From NCBI RefSeq assembly GCF_025602895.1, contig NW_026516215.1:928532-992531 (forward strand): a stretch of DNA of 64,000 nucleotides. Reading direction: 5' to 3'. Below, in pieces: positions 52,901-60,184 of the stretch (position 1 is the first letter of the stretch; each line of letters opens with the position of its first letter). This DNA comes from Polychytrium aggregatum (taxonomy: Eukaryota; Chytridiomycota; Chytridiomycetes; Polychytriales). A program made the position numbers and the translations under genes. The notes under the pieces are model-generated. The model saw only the letters and a list, made by a program, of their open reading frames with translations, was not told where the DNA came from and ran no database searches.

Positions 52901-53715
52901 CTTCTGCCTTCCACCCCGAGACCGACGGTTCGACCGAGGTTCTCAACCAGGTCATCGAGCAGTATTTGCGTATCCATTGCAATTACCTGCAAGACGACTG
53001 GACCCTTCACCTTCCCCTTGCCGAGTTCACTTACAACAACTCGGAAAACACCTCCACTGGCATGACTCCCTTCTTTGCAGTCCATGGCCATCACCCCATT
53101 TTCGATCCCTCTATCATTCGTGATCCCTCTGTTGTGCCCTCTGCCGAAGAACGTGTCGACCGACTTCAGACCGTTCTCGAGGATCTCAAGGCCAACCTCC
53201 GGGTTGCCCAAGAGTCCTACACTGTGCAGGCCAACAAATCCCGTCTCCCCACTCCCGACATCTCCGTTGGCGACCTCGTTTTTCTGGATCGTCGCCACAT
53301 TCGCACCCTTCGTCCCTCCAACAAGCTTGACCAGAAAAAGCTTGGCCCCTTTAAAGTTCTTCGCCGCATCAACCCCGTTGCCTTTGAGCTTAAACTCCCT
53401 TCCACACTTAAAGTTCACCCCGTTTTCCATGTATCCCTCCTTGAACCCCGAACGAAGGACATTGTTCCCGAGTTCACCCAACCAGAACCACCTCCCATTC
53501 TTGTTAACTCCCAGGAAGAGTTTGAGGTCGAGACTGTTCTCGATTCTCGGCTCTTCCGTGGTCGCTTACAGTACTTGGTTCAGTGGAAGGGCTATTCCGA
53601 GACTGACCGGTCTTGGGAGCCCACTGCCAATGTTTCCCACGCCACTGATCTTGTTGCTGACTTCCACCTTCGCTATCCCTCAAAGCCGAAGGCGACGTCC
53701 GGAGTTCGTCGCTAA
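49837..53715 (+). CDS. Element B Pol: protease, RT, RNase H, integrase, chromodomain
   Basis: The open frame from 49837 to 53715 lies in -1 relative to gag and overlaps its end, so it is probably made by -1 frameshifting (a slippery site was not identified). The protease-like segment has VFIDDGCSALALID, with IDDG where D-S/T-G is usual. RT has GGLRLCVDYRGLN, IPFGLSNAPAAFQ and YLDDILIFS. RNase H has IEPDASDFALGAVLSQ. Integrase has the HHCC module (GHFGLAKTVELVSRDFHWP...CEACQRAK) and DDE blocks SMDFITDLP, VSDRGTQFTS and ETDGSTEVLNQ. It ends in a chromodomain (FEVETVLDSRLF...YLVQWKGY...SWEPT). All parts look intact. Confidence 0.92.
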   Translation: MSRQSRCSAVPGSGQTELGKCSQPSSTSQVSEVVCSAIRTSSPSDSSLSDDKLLLPATLIVMSLSGPVSISLSVFIDDGCSALALIDPAFADLHKLSLIPLSTPYSVSLADGSSAGFIRFQTAPLTLTIGSHTESISFLVTRLSTTPITLGLPWMRLHNPVVNWKSLSLSFSDPSCLADGHILADVSASSLDTPSASGSSPPPSGTSPLTPPPSGPSLTPVPSFGTSPSLSSRLDSASLSEEPTALSSPDIELVNAASLLRLAREDKLDIFAAQMDIRPPSPETYPTVSIRSVLTTKVYAESGTPVDSRGVPLKYNEFGDVFSLKSDPPSSLPPHRPYDLSIEFVRTEDGKEPRLPKPGKVYPLSPAEESALSEYLTNALARGWISKSSSPVGAPCFFVKKPNGGLRLCVDYRGLNAITKKNRYPLPLFQDLLDKLSSARVFSHLDLPDAYHLVRVKKGDEWKTAFVCKSGSFEYNVIPFGLSNAPAAFQFFMNDIFSDLLGVCVVIYLDDILIFSKDPQEHEEHVKLVLSRLREHSLKVNPAKCSFDLSEVDFLGMIISADGIKMDPAKVEAVSLWPVPSSARDIQVFIGFANFYRRFVKDFSALARPLTSLTTKSSTFSWSPEAQEAFDSLKLSFTSAPILRYFDFSKPAVIEPDASDFALGAVLSQFDPDGALHPVAFHSRQFRPAEVNYDTHDKELLAIVDSFTAWRHYLMAADPDIPTLVFSDHQNLTRFTAASQLSRRQFRWAQFLSDFAFRIYHRPGRLNTKADALSRRSDFEIKPGDSLHSTNFLQLFESISLDSITVIGSNPDFLSEIRAATLSCSLLSDFNAKRLDGDYSFRDGLLYFKDLIVVPSPELQLKVFEQRHCSAAAGHFGLAKTVELVSRDFHWPRLRKSVRRFIANCEACQRAKPSRHSPYGLLHPLPVPSERWWDLSMDFITDLPPSNGFDSIFVVKDRLSKQAHFVPTTKTVTGEQTAELFLSHIFRLHGCPRSIVSDRGTQFTSAFWRRFNELLKTKISLSSAFHPETDGSTEVLNQVIEQYLRIHCNYLQDDWTLHLPLAEFTYNNSENTSTGMTPFFAVHGHHPIFDPSIIRDPSVVPSAEERVDRLQTVLEDLKANLRVAQESYTVQANKSRLPTPDISVGDLVFLDRRHIRTLRPSNKLDQKKLGPFKVLRRINPVAFELKLPSTLKVHPVFHVSLLEPRTKDIVPEFTQPEPPPILVNSQEEFEVETVLDSRLFRGRLQYLVQWKGYSETDRSWEPTANVSHATDLVADFHLRYPSKPKATSGVRR

Positions 53716-53727
53716 GGAAGGGGATGA

Positions 53728-54518
53728 TGTTAGGGATAGCTCCTGCTTGTTCTCCACTTTAACTGCACACTTGGCTATTCTTTTGCCTTTCTGTTTGTTT
53801 GTGTGTAGCCTTGCAGTTCCCCTCCGATTTTCCGCCTTTTGCCTGTCTTTTCCGCTCCTTCCGCACTTCCGTTTTCCCGTGCTGCTCCGCTTCCTTTGTC
53901 TTCTTCGCACGCGCCGGTTTGTTTGTGCACGCGCCTTGCTGCGATTGGTTGCAATTCGGCTGCCGGTCATGTGTCCCCCCACCGGTGACTCATGACCTGC
54001 CTGACCGCCCCGATCTCTTGTTCATCTCGCATGCATTTGCCCCAACCTTATACTTGACCAATCCGCTTCTTGGACGTTGAGTCACATTGCTTCGCCTTTG
54101 CACGTTTCTCCTGCCAGGTGCTTCGCTTTTGCTTGCGCCTCTCTCGCTTTGGTTCTCTGCCTGTCTCGGTGGTCCTTCTCGGCCCTCGTTCGTGCATCGC
54201 CCCCTTCGCCCTGCTCGATCGCCCACTTTTCCCTCCCTTGGCCGCCCTTCGCTGCCAAGTCCGGACTTGTCTATAAATAGCCTGACCCCCGCGATGTGTA
54301 GTCGAACCTTAGCGTTCAAAATAGGACTAAATAAAGTGCCTTCTACTTTATTCTCTGAGTGTTCCTCACGTCTCATTTCGAGACTAGTCTTATCTTGAAC
54401 GGATCTTTGCTTCCCTCGCTCCCTCTCCGAGTCCACTTCGGACTTTACCCTTGCCTTCCCTGAGCTCACTTCGAGCTCACTTCTTCTTTTGCCGTTGAGT
54501 CCCCTTCGGACTCTAACA
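53728..54518 (+). repeat. Element B 3' LTR
   Basis: 791 bp, offset exactly 5,616 bp from the 5' LTR with no differences noticed. It is preceded by the polypurine tract and followed by the second GAGGA. Confidence 0.93.
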
Positions 54519-55499
54519 GAGGAGGGGCGTGGACAAGGTCAGAATAATGTTCGACGGTTACTTTATTCTGAACAATGTCCGAAGAACAAACAACAGGAGG
54601 AGGTACATCAAGGAGGGAAAGAGAACTGACAACAGAAGAAGGGGTTTGGGAAGAGCGAAGGGGTTCGGGAGGAACAAGACAAGAAGGGGAAGACGAAGGT
54701 GGGAGCGTAGGAGAGGAGCTTAGATCAATCAAAGGAGTGGAATCATCAAGAAGGGGAGTGACATTGGAGGAAGTGGAGCAAGACGAAAGAGAAGTAGTGC
54801 ATGGAGAGGGGTCGGAATCAACAGAAGGAGGGAGACAAAGAAGACCGCGAGACCAGACAATCTTGGGCTCGGCGGTGCGCAACCAAGGAAAGCCAAGGAT
54901 AAGTGGTTGATGTGGAGACCTGATCACATCGAACCGAAGGCGTTGCGAGACGTCCCCGAGAATCACCTCGAGTGGAGCAGTCTCGCGGAGGATGGGGCCA
55001 GACGACAGCGGCTTACCATCCACGCCTTCCACTGCCAAGGGCGAAGCCTTGGAGCAGGTGGGGACAGAGTGTCGAGCAACAAAGTCCTCGTCGATAAAGT
55101 TGCCAGAGGCACCAGAATCGACAAGTCCTTCGCACGACAGAGAATCACCAGAAGGAAGACGAACAGCGACGGGAACAACCAACGAGCAACGACGAACAGA
55201 CGAAACACAAGACTTTGGTTCGGTACCAGCTTCGGCACCAGGGTTGCGGCTAGCACAGACAGTTAACTTTGCCGAGGGTTGGCAGGACAGCTCAGGTATT
55301 TGCACCTGTGGATGAGGTGCAGTTCCCAGTGACACCAGAGGTGCCACGGGTACTATGCCAGAGCTGAGAGTGTCCGCCGGTCCAGAGGCAAGGCGAAGCT
55401 GTCCGCACATCACTGCTTCCCCAGTACTTACCAAAGGCACCTTACCAATGTCTTCACTTTCGGAAGGCGGTGGGCACGGCTCCGGTTCAAGGCCTTCAC
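54519..55499 (-). pseudogene. Element A pol, 5' part: protease region
   Basis: The open minus-strand frame extends from the gag end to the insertion of element B. It contains a retropepsin-like active site LVDSGASGNFID with a later ILGFPWLR hydrophobic block, the usual arrangement of Ty3 protease. A Ser/Pro-rich spacer leads toward RT, which resumes beyond element B at 48111. The frame is -1 relative to gag of A and remains open across the gag stop. It is broken only by the insertion. Confidence 0.85.
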
Positions 55500-56196
55500 T
55501 TAGAACCGGGCCTGGTCGTTTCCCGAACTGAAGTCTTGCACTTCTCCATCTTCGTAAACGATGGTGCGGATGATCCTCGGGCCGGGAGGTCCAGGGGGCG
55601 GTCCGGTAGCTCTGGTAGATCCAAACTTGACGGGGCAGTTTCGTACCAAGTGGCCCTTCTTGCCACAGTACAGGCAGAGTCCAAAGCGGCGGCGGCGTTG
55701 TTTCTCCTCGGCGGTCAGGGGTCCAGAGACGGCAGAGTCCACTTGCATGGGCTCGGAAACAATGTAGGAGGGGTGCGGCGGAGCGAGGACGGGCGCGGGA
55801 GCGATGGCGGGAACGGCAGCGGAGGCGGAACCAAAGGCGAACTGGGAAGACCGGTAGCGGGCAGGCGTGCTTCGGCGCTCTTGACGGCGCTCGCGGATTC
55901 GTGCATCGAGCTCGTTACAAAGCTCGATGTACTCCTCCAGATCTCGTGGCAGAGGGCGAACTCGCGAAAGTTCGTCTCTGACATCATCCGACAAGCCAAG
56001 TCGGAAGAACGAGATCTTTGCACCGTCGTTCCAAGTCGTATCGGCGGCAATACGAAGGAACTCGGATGCATAGACTGCGCACGGGCGGTTGCCCTGAGAC
56101 AGTGTGGTGATCACTGACTCGGCAGTCCTGGCCCGATCAGGGTCGTCAAACACTTTGGAAAAGCGTTCTAGGAAATCGCCAAAAGAGTTGAGTCGG
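55500..56196 (-). pseudogene. Element A gag, 3' part (zinc knuckle)
   Basis: The minus-strand frame ends at TAA 55500. It includes the second half of the Gag core (FLRIAADTTWNDGAKISFFR, YIELCNELDARI) and a canonical CCHC knuckle CLYCGKKGHLVRNC that would bind nucleic acid. It is interrupted at 56196 by element C, with the rest of gag at 59303-59588. Confidence 0.88.
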
Positions 56197-56423
56197 TGTC
56201 ATGAACCGAGTTTCCTTGCCTTGTATCTTGCCTAGTTATCTTGCCTTGTCCTTGAAATGAACTTTGTATTTTTAGTATCCTAAGCCTTGGATCTAGAATA
56301 AAACTTTGGCTTCACACTTGACACTCTGTGTCCCAGTCCAGTCCCCGCTCCTCTCCCTACGTTCGAGTCTTGCATTAGGACTCTTGCGCACTTCCCTGCT
56401 TGCCCCGTTGTCCAGTCTTGACA
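56197..56423 (+). repeat. Element C 5' LTR
   Basis: 227 bp, offset 2,879 bp from the 3' LTR. No clear TATA box. The flanking sequence CTTGGCAAGACC after it forms a short hairpin with GTCTTG at the LTR end. Primer type not resolved. Confidence 0.9.
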
Positions 56424-56494
56424 CTTGGCAAGACCTTCAACAACCCCCCACTTGCCCTGCCTTTGCCCCGTCCCCTTCTCTATCTCTTTTACCA

Positions 56495-57733
56495 ATGGCT
56501 TCCCCTTCTGGCCTTTCCGAGCCCGAGCTCCAGGCCATCCGTGCGGTCATTATCCAGTCCGCCGAGAACGCCCGTTCTCTCCAGGACTTTTCCAAGTTCC
56601 TCCACGATCAGGATGATGCGCTCAACCGCATCACCGATCGTATGGACCAGGTCCTGGCTCGCCGTGAAGAGGATGTCCGCCAAGTGGTCGCCGCCAGTGT
56701 CCAGGAGGCCCTCCGCAGCTACCAGGCCCAGCTACCTCCTCCTGCTCCCGCTCCCGCCCCGATCCGTCGTGCAGGTCGCCCCTACTTCGGCGTTCCTGAC
56801 GACGTCGATGATCCTGCCCAAGACCCCGAGGACAACCCTGCTGGTCGCAACTCTGCCACCAGGCAGATAGGTCCCCCTGATCGCTTCTCTGGTAAGGACC
56901 CGAGCCGCTGCAATGCCTTCCTCTCGCATTGCAGACTGGCCTTCGTGTCCAACCCTCCCCTCTTCCAGACTGAAAGGGATAAGGTGTTCTACGCCTTATC
57001 CTATCTCGATGGTACTGCTGCAGACTACATGCAGCCGTACATCGATCAGTTGGAGAGAGACCCCGAGTGCTCTCCCCCTGCCATCCGTGACTTTGCCGGT
57101 TTCTCCGAGTGGCTCCGTGCTGCCTTTGGCCAGGTCCAGCCCACCATCGCCGCTGCTCGCGAGATGGTCAGGCTTTACCAAGTCACCTCCGCCGCCGCCT
57201 ATGCCGCCGAGTACCGCCGCCAAGCCGTCCACCTCCTCACTTGGTCCCAAGACCCTCTCATGTTCCACTTCGAGAGTGGACTCAAGCCCTCGGTTCAAGA
57301 CGAACTCTCCCGCCGCTCCTTCGACAACCTCGAAGATCTCATGCAAGCGGCGATCGCCATCGACAACCGCCAGGAGGACCAACGTTCCCGCCGTCCCAAC
57401 CACCGCTCCGCTCCTGCTCCTGCTCCTGCTCGTCCGGCTCCTCTCCCTTTCCGTCCGGCTCCTCGCCCCTTCGCTCCTGCTCCTCCTCCTCGCCCCGCTC
57501 AAGCCTTCAACGTTCCGCAGCCCATGGACCTCAGCCAGGCCTCCGCTCGCAGGCTGACCGCCGAGGACAAGGCCGCCCTCCGTGCTGCCAACCGCTGCTT
57601 TTATTGCAAGCAGGAAGGGCACATTGCCCTTCGCTGCCCCAATAAGGCATCCTCCCGCTTGGCTGCCATCGATGCTTCTTTGGCTGTCGTTGATGTGAAT
57701 AAACTTGACGACCAGGAAAACTTCTCTGCCTAG
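56495..57733 (+). CDS. Element C Gag
   Basis: 412 residues from ATG 56495 (MASPSGLSEPELQAIRAVI). The N-terminal helical region is followed by a capsid-like core (PDRFSGKDPSRCNAFLSHCR, VFYALSYLDGTAADYMQPYI), then an Ala/Pro/Arg-rich linker of tandem PAPAPA type and the canonical CCHC knuckle CFYCKQEGHIALRC. The frame is intact. It would form particles and bind RNA. The protease/pol frame begins in -1 relative to it and is open across the gag stop. Confidence 0.88.
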   Translation: MASPSGLSEPELQAIRAVIIQSAENARSLQDFSKFLHDQDDALNRITDRMDQVLARREEDVRQVVAASVQEALRSYQAQLPPPAPAPAPIRRAGRPYFGVPDDVDDPAQDPEDNPAGRNSATRQIGPPDRFSGKDPSRCNAFLSHCRLAFVSNPPLFQTERDKVFYALSYLDGTAADYMQPYIDQLERDPECSPPAIRDFAGFSEWLRAAFGQVQPTIAAAREMVRLYQVTSAAAYAAEYRRQAVHLLTWSQDPLMFHFESGLKPSVQDELSRRSFDNLEDLMQAAIAIDNRQEDQRSRRPNHRSAPAPAPARPAPLPFRPAPRPFAPAPPPRPAQAFNVPQPMDLSQASARRLTAEDKAALRAANRCFYCKQEGHIALRCPNKASSRLAAIDASLAVVDVNKLDDQENFSA

Positions 57734-59064
57734 AAAAGGTCGGAGGAGCTTTCCTAGGCGTCAATCATGTCATAAATCTTCCTCCTGTAAATGTCTCCAC
57801 GGTAAATCACTCTTCTGCCTTTTGCCATCTTGCCCCCGTCACCATTGCCACCGTTTCCACTGCTCTTGCTTCTTCGTCTTCGCCTCCCGAGCCTGACATC
57901 CAACGTCAGCCCTCCCTCGCTGTGACTCTGCTGTGCGGTCCAGAGTCCATACGGGCAACCGCCATGATCGATACCGGCGCGGTTACTTCGTTTATGGACA
58001 CTGGATTCGCCGCAACCCACGCTCTCCCCACCTTTGCAACTTCTTTCGTCATCACTCTTGCCGATGGTTCTTCGATGGAGTCTAGTCTTGGAGTTTGTGT
58101 TTCTATGATCACAGGCATCAGCCACTATGAACAAATCTCGTTCGCGCTGATTCCCTTGGCTTCATACCCGATCATCTTGGGTATGGATTGGATCAAGAAA
58201 CACAAGCCCTACTTTGACTGGCACCATGACTCTATTTTCTTGCCTTGCACCTCTATCCACAGTTTGGCCTCCCCGTTCTCTCCCGAGCCACAGTCCTCTA
58301 GGTCCAGCCCTGCCGAGCCGCCTGCCGAGTCCCCTGCTGAGGTCCCCGCCGAGCCTGCCGTGTCCCTGCCCGAGTCCAAGATCGTTCCTGCCAAGTCCCC
58401 AGCCGAGTCCCCAGCCGAGCCCGAGATCCTCCCTGCCTTGCCTCCTGCCGTGCCCAAGCCCAGTCCTGCCTTGCCTCCTGCCGTGCCCAAGCCCAGTCCT
58501 GCCTTGCCTCCTGCCGTCCCAAAGACCAAGACCAAGACCCAGTCCCTGCCCAGCGTCAGCCTGATCGGCAGCATCCCCTTCCAGCACGCCGTCCAGAAGG
58601 AAGGCCTGGAAGTGTTCCTCTTGGATGCTGCCCGAGTCCTGTCCCTCTGCTCCGTCGACGCTGGAGCCAAGCCCAAGGCCGAGCCCTCTGTCCCCTCCAA
58701 GTACTCGTCCTTTGCCAAGGTGTTTTCCAAGTCCGAGGCCGACAAGCTCCCCCAGCACCGCCCTTACGACCACACGATCCCGTTGGTCGAAGGTGCGTCC
58801 CCGTCGTTTGGGCCCGTCTACAACCTCTCCAAGCCGGAGATGGACGCCCTCCACACCTACATCCAAGAGAACTTGTCCAAGGGTTTCATCCGCCGTTCCG
58901 AGTCCCCTGCCAGTGCCCCAGTTCGCCGAGTTCGTTTAAGGTGTCTGCATACCAGTCTGGAGGTTGCCGGTTCGAAACCGATGCTGACACTGAATTTCGG
59001 AAAAGCCCGAGCTGGGGTGCCGTTCATGTTCCAGTCCTATCGAGCCATTATGGCTGACCTATAA
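57734..59064 (+). CDS. Element C truncated Pol (protease plus RT start)
   Basis: The frame is open across the gag stop (-1 relation). Protease-like residues include AMIDTGAVTSFMD and PIILGMDWIKKHKPYFD. A Pro/Ala/Glu/Ser tandem-repeat linker follows, with three copies of LPPAVPKPSPA-type units at about 58435-58520. The RT entry block DKLPQHRPYDHTIPL to LSKGFIRRSESPASAP ends at about 58915, just before the catalytic palm. The remaining ~50 codons are unrelated to RT and end at 59064. This enzyme could at most process Gag. Confidence 0.85.
58922..58990 (+). other. tRNA-like segment at the pol deletion junction of element C
   Basis: GTTCGCCGAGTTCGTTTAAGG resembles a Pol III A box, and GGTTCGAAACC (58969-58979) differs from the B-box consensus at one position. 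Spacing is about right for a tRNA body. The 5' acceptor half and good stem pairing are missing, so this is at most a tRNA fragment. Confidence 0.35.
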
Positions 59065-59075
59065 GGGGGAGATAG

Positions 59076-59302
59076 TGTCATGAACCGAGTTTCCTTGCCT
59101 TGTATCTTGCCTAGTTATCTTGCCTTGTCCTTGAAATGAACTTTGTATTTTTAGTATCCTAAGCCTTGGATCTAGAATAAAACTTTGGCTTCACACTTGA
59201 CACTCTGTGTCCCAGTCCAGTCCCCGCTCCTCTCCCTACGTTCGAGTCTTGCATTAGGACTCTTGCGCACTTCCCTGCTTGCCCCGTTGTCCAGTCTTGA
59301 CA
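59076..59302 (+). repeat. Element C 3' LTR
   Basis: Same 227 bp as 56197-56423, preceded by the polypurine tract and followed by the second GTCGG. Confidence 0.92.
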
Positions 59303-59588
59303 GTCGGGGATCACCCATCTCAAGCATCGGAGTCGCCCACTGGAGAGCCGGTCCAGTGAGCAGACTAATGACGAATCCGACCTTAATCGGGTCAGCAGGG
59401 AACCGGTGGGGCTGCATTCGTATATACAGTTTGCACTGATTTACGAATGCCCGGAACCCTTGCCGGTTACCGTCGTAACGGTCCGGCATCTGCACGCTGT
59501 ACCCAGCGGCAGGAGCATCGCGAGCTGTCCGGAGCTCGGCGAGCTCGGCCTCCAAGGCACGGAGGCGGTCCACGAGGGCAGGATCCAT
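59303..59588 (-). pseudogene. Element A gag, 5' part
   Basis: Starts at ATG 59588 (MDPALVDRLRALEAELAELR, a probable coiled coil) and runs through VQMPDRYDGNRQGFRAFVNQ and FVISLLTGPALQWATPML, the front half of the Gag core. It is cut at 59302 by element C; the remainder is at 55500-56196. Confidence 0.88.
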
Positions 59589-59752
59589 GGCGGGACTGGG
59601 ACTGGGACTGGGAAAAAAAAAAAAAGCGAGGAGGTTCAAGAACAGGAGAGCGAAGAGGGCTCAGACACAAGTGTGCTTGAGGTTCGGACAGGACTAGGAA
59701 AGGGGCGGGGCTAGGAGCGGAAGATACCAAGCAGGTGGTATCAGTAGAAGAG

Positions 59753-59764
59753 AGTTCGAACAAA
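59753..59764 (-). other. Self-primer-binding region of element A
   Basis: Sense (minus) strand TTTGTTCGAACT, 1 nt after the 5' LTR, is exactly complementary over 12 nt to AGTTCGAACAAA in the LTR (59864-59853), which begins 39 nt after the first base of the TATA box at 59903. Same design as element B but with unrelated sequence. Confidence 0.78.
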
Positions 59765-59765
59765 G

Positions 59766-60184
59766 TGTAAGGAGTGAACAAGCGCAAGGACGAAGACCAA
59801 GTGCTTGGTATGAGCTTTATTAGCTTTTAGCCCCGAACACCAAAGAACAAGTTTTGTTCGAACTGGTGTTCAACATAGGCTCAGACATGCAGGGCTATTT
59901 ATAGACCGGGAGAAGGTCGAGGGGCAAAAGTGGGCGAGAAGGGTGGAGCATCACAGAGAAGCGAGAAGGGGGTGCGAGAGTGGCTGGTGTGCAAGCGAGA
60001 GAGGCTTGGCACAGCCCGGGGACATGTGCCGAGCGGTGGGGGAGGCAGGAAACCAGTAGACGCGGGTGGCAACGGCGCGTGCTCATGCATGGGGGCAAAC
60101 AAACACGTGGGGACTCATGATTGGTGCGGAGGGCGAGAGCATGCGGGACAATCTCATTGGTCCGTTGTGATGCTGGTCATCACA
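59766..60184 (-). repeat. Element A 5' LTR with TATA box
   Basis: 419 bp matching 44587-45005. TATAAATA lies at 59903-59896 on the minus strand, and the presumed transcript start near 59864 coincides with the self-primer segment. Confidence 0.92.

Larger units (their letters stand above)
48112..54518 (+). mobile_element. Element B: intact Ty3/gypsy chromovirus-type LTR retrotransposon
   Basis: Two 791-bp LTRs (48112-48902, 53728-54518), identical as far as I could compare them, are flanked by GAGGA at 48107-48111 and 54519-54523. The internal region holds intact gag and pol in overlapping frames and a polypurine tract AAGGAAGGGGATGA just before the 3' LTR. It inserted into pol of element A in the opposite orientation. 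Identical LTRs and open frames indicate a very recent insertion. Confidence 0.95.
56197..59302 (+). mobile_element. Element C: non-autonomous Ty3-type LTR element lacking RT, RNase H and integrase
   Basis: 227-bp LTRs at 56197-56423 and 59076-59302 (no differences seen), start TGTCA and end TGACA, flanked by GTCGG at 56192-56196 and 59303-59307. It holds gag and protease, then a truncated pol that jumps to about 140 bp of unrelated sequence and a polypurine tract AAGGGGGAGATAG. It inserted into gag of element A. Mobility would need enzymes from a related full-length element. Confidence 0.92.
44587..60184 (-). mobile_element. Element A: Ty3/gypsy chromovirus-type LTR retrotransposon, carrying two nested elements
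   Basis: The two 419-bp LTRs (44587-45005 and 59766-60184) appear identical, start TG and end CA on both strands, and are flanked by TTGGG at 44582-44586 and 60185-60189. Element order on the minus strand is 5' LTR, gag, protease, RT, RNase H, integrase, chromodomain, polypurine tract AAGGAGGAGATAG, 3' LTR. Subtracting the two inserted elements and their TSDs leaves an element of about 6.1 kb. Confidence 0.93.
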
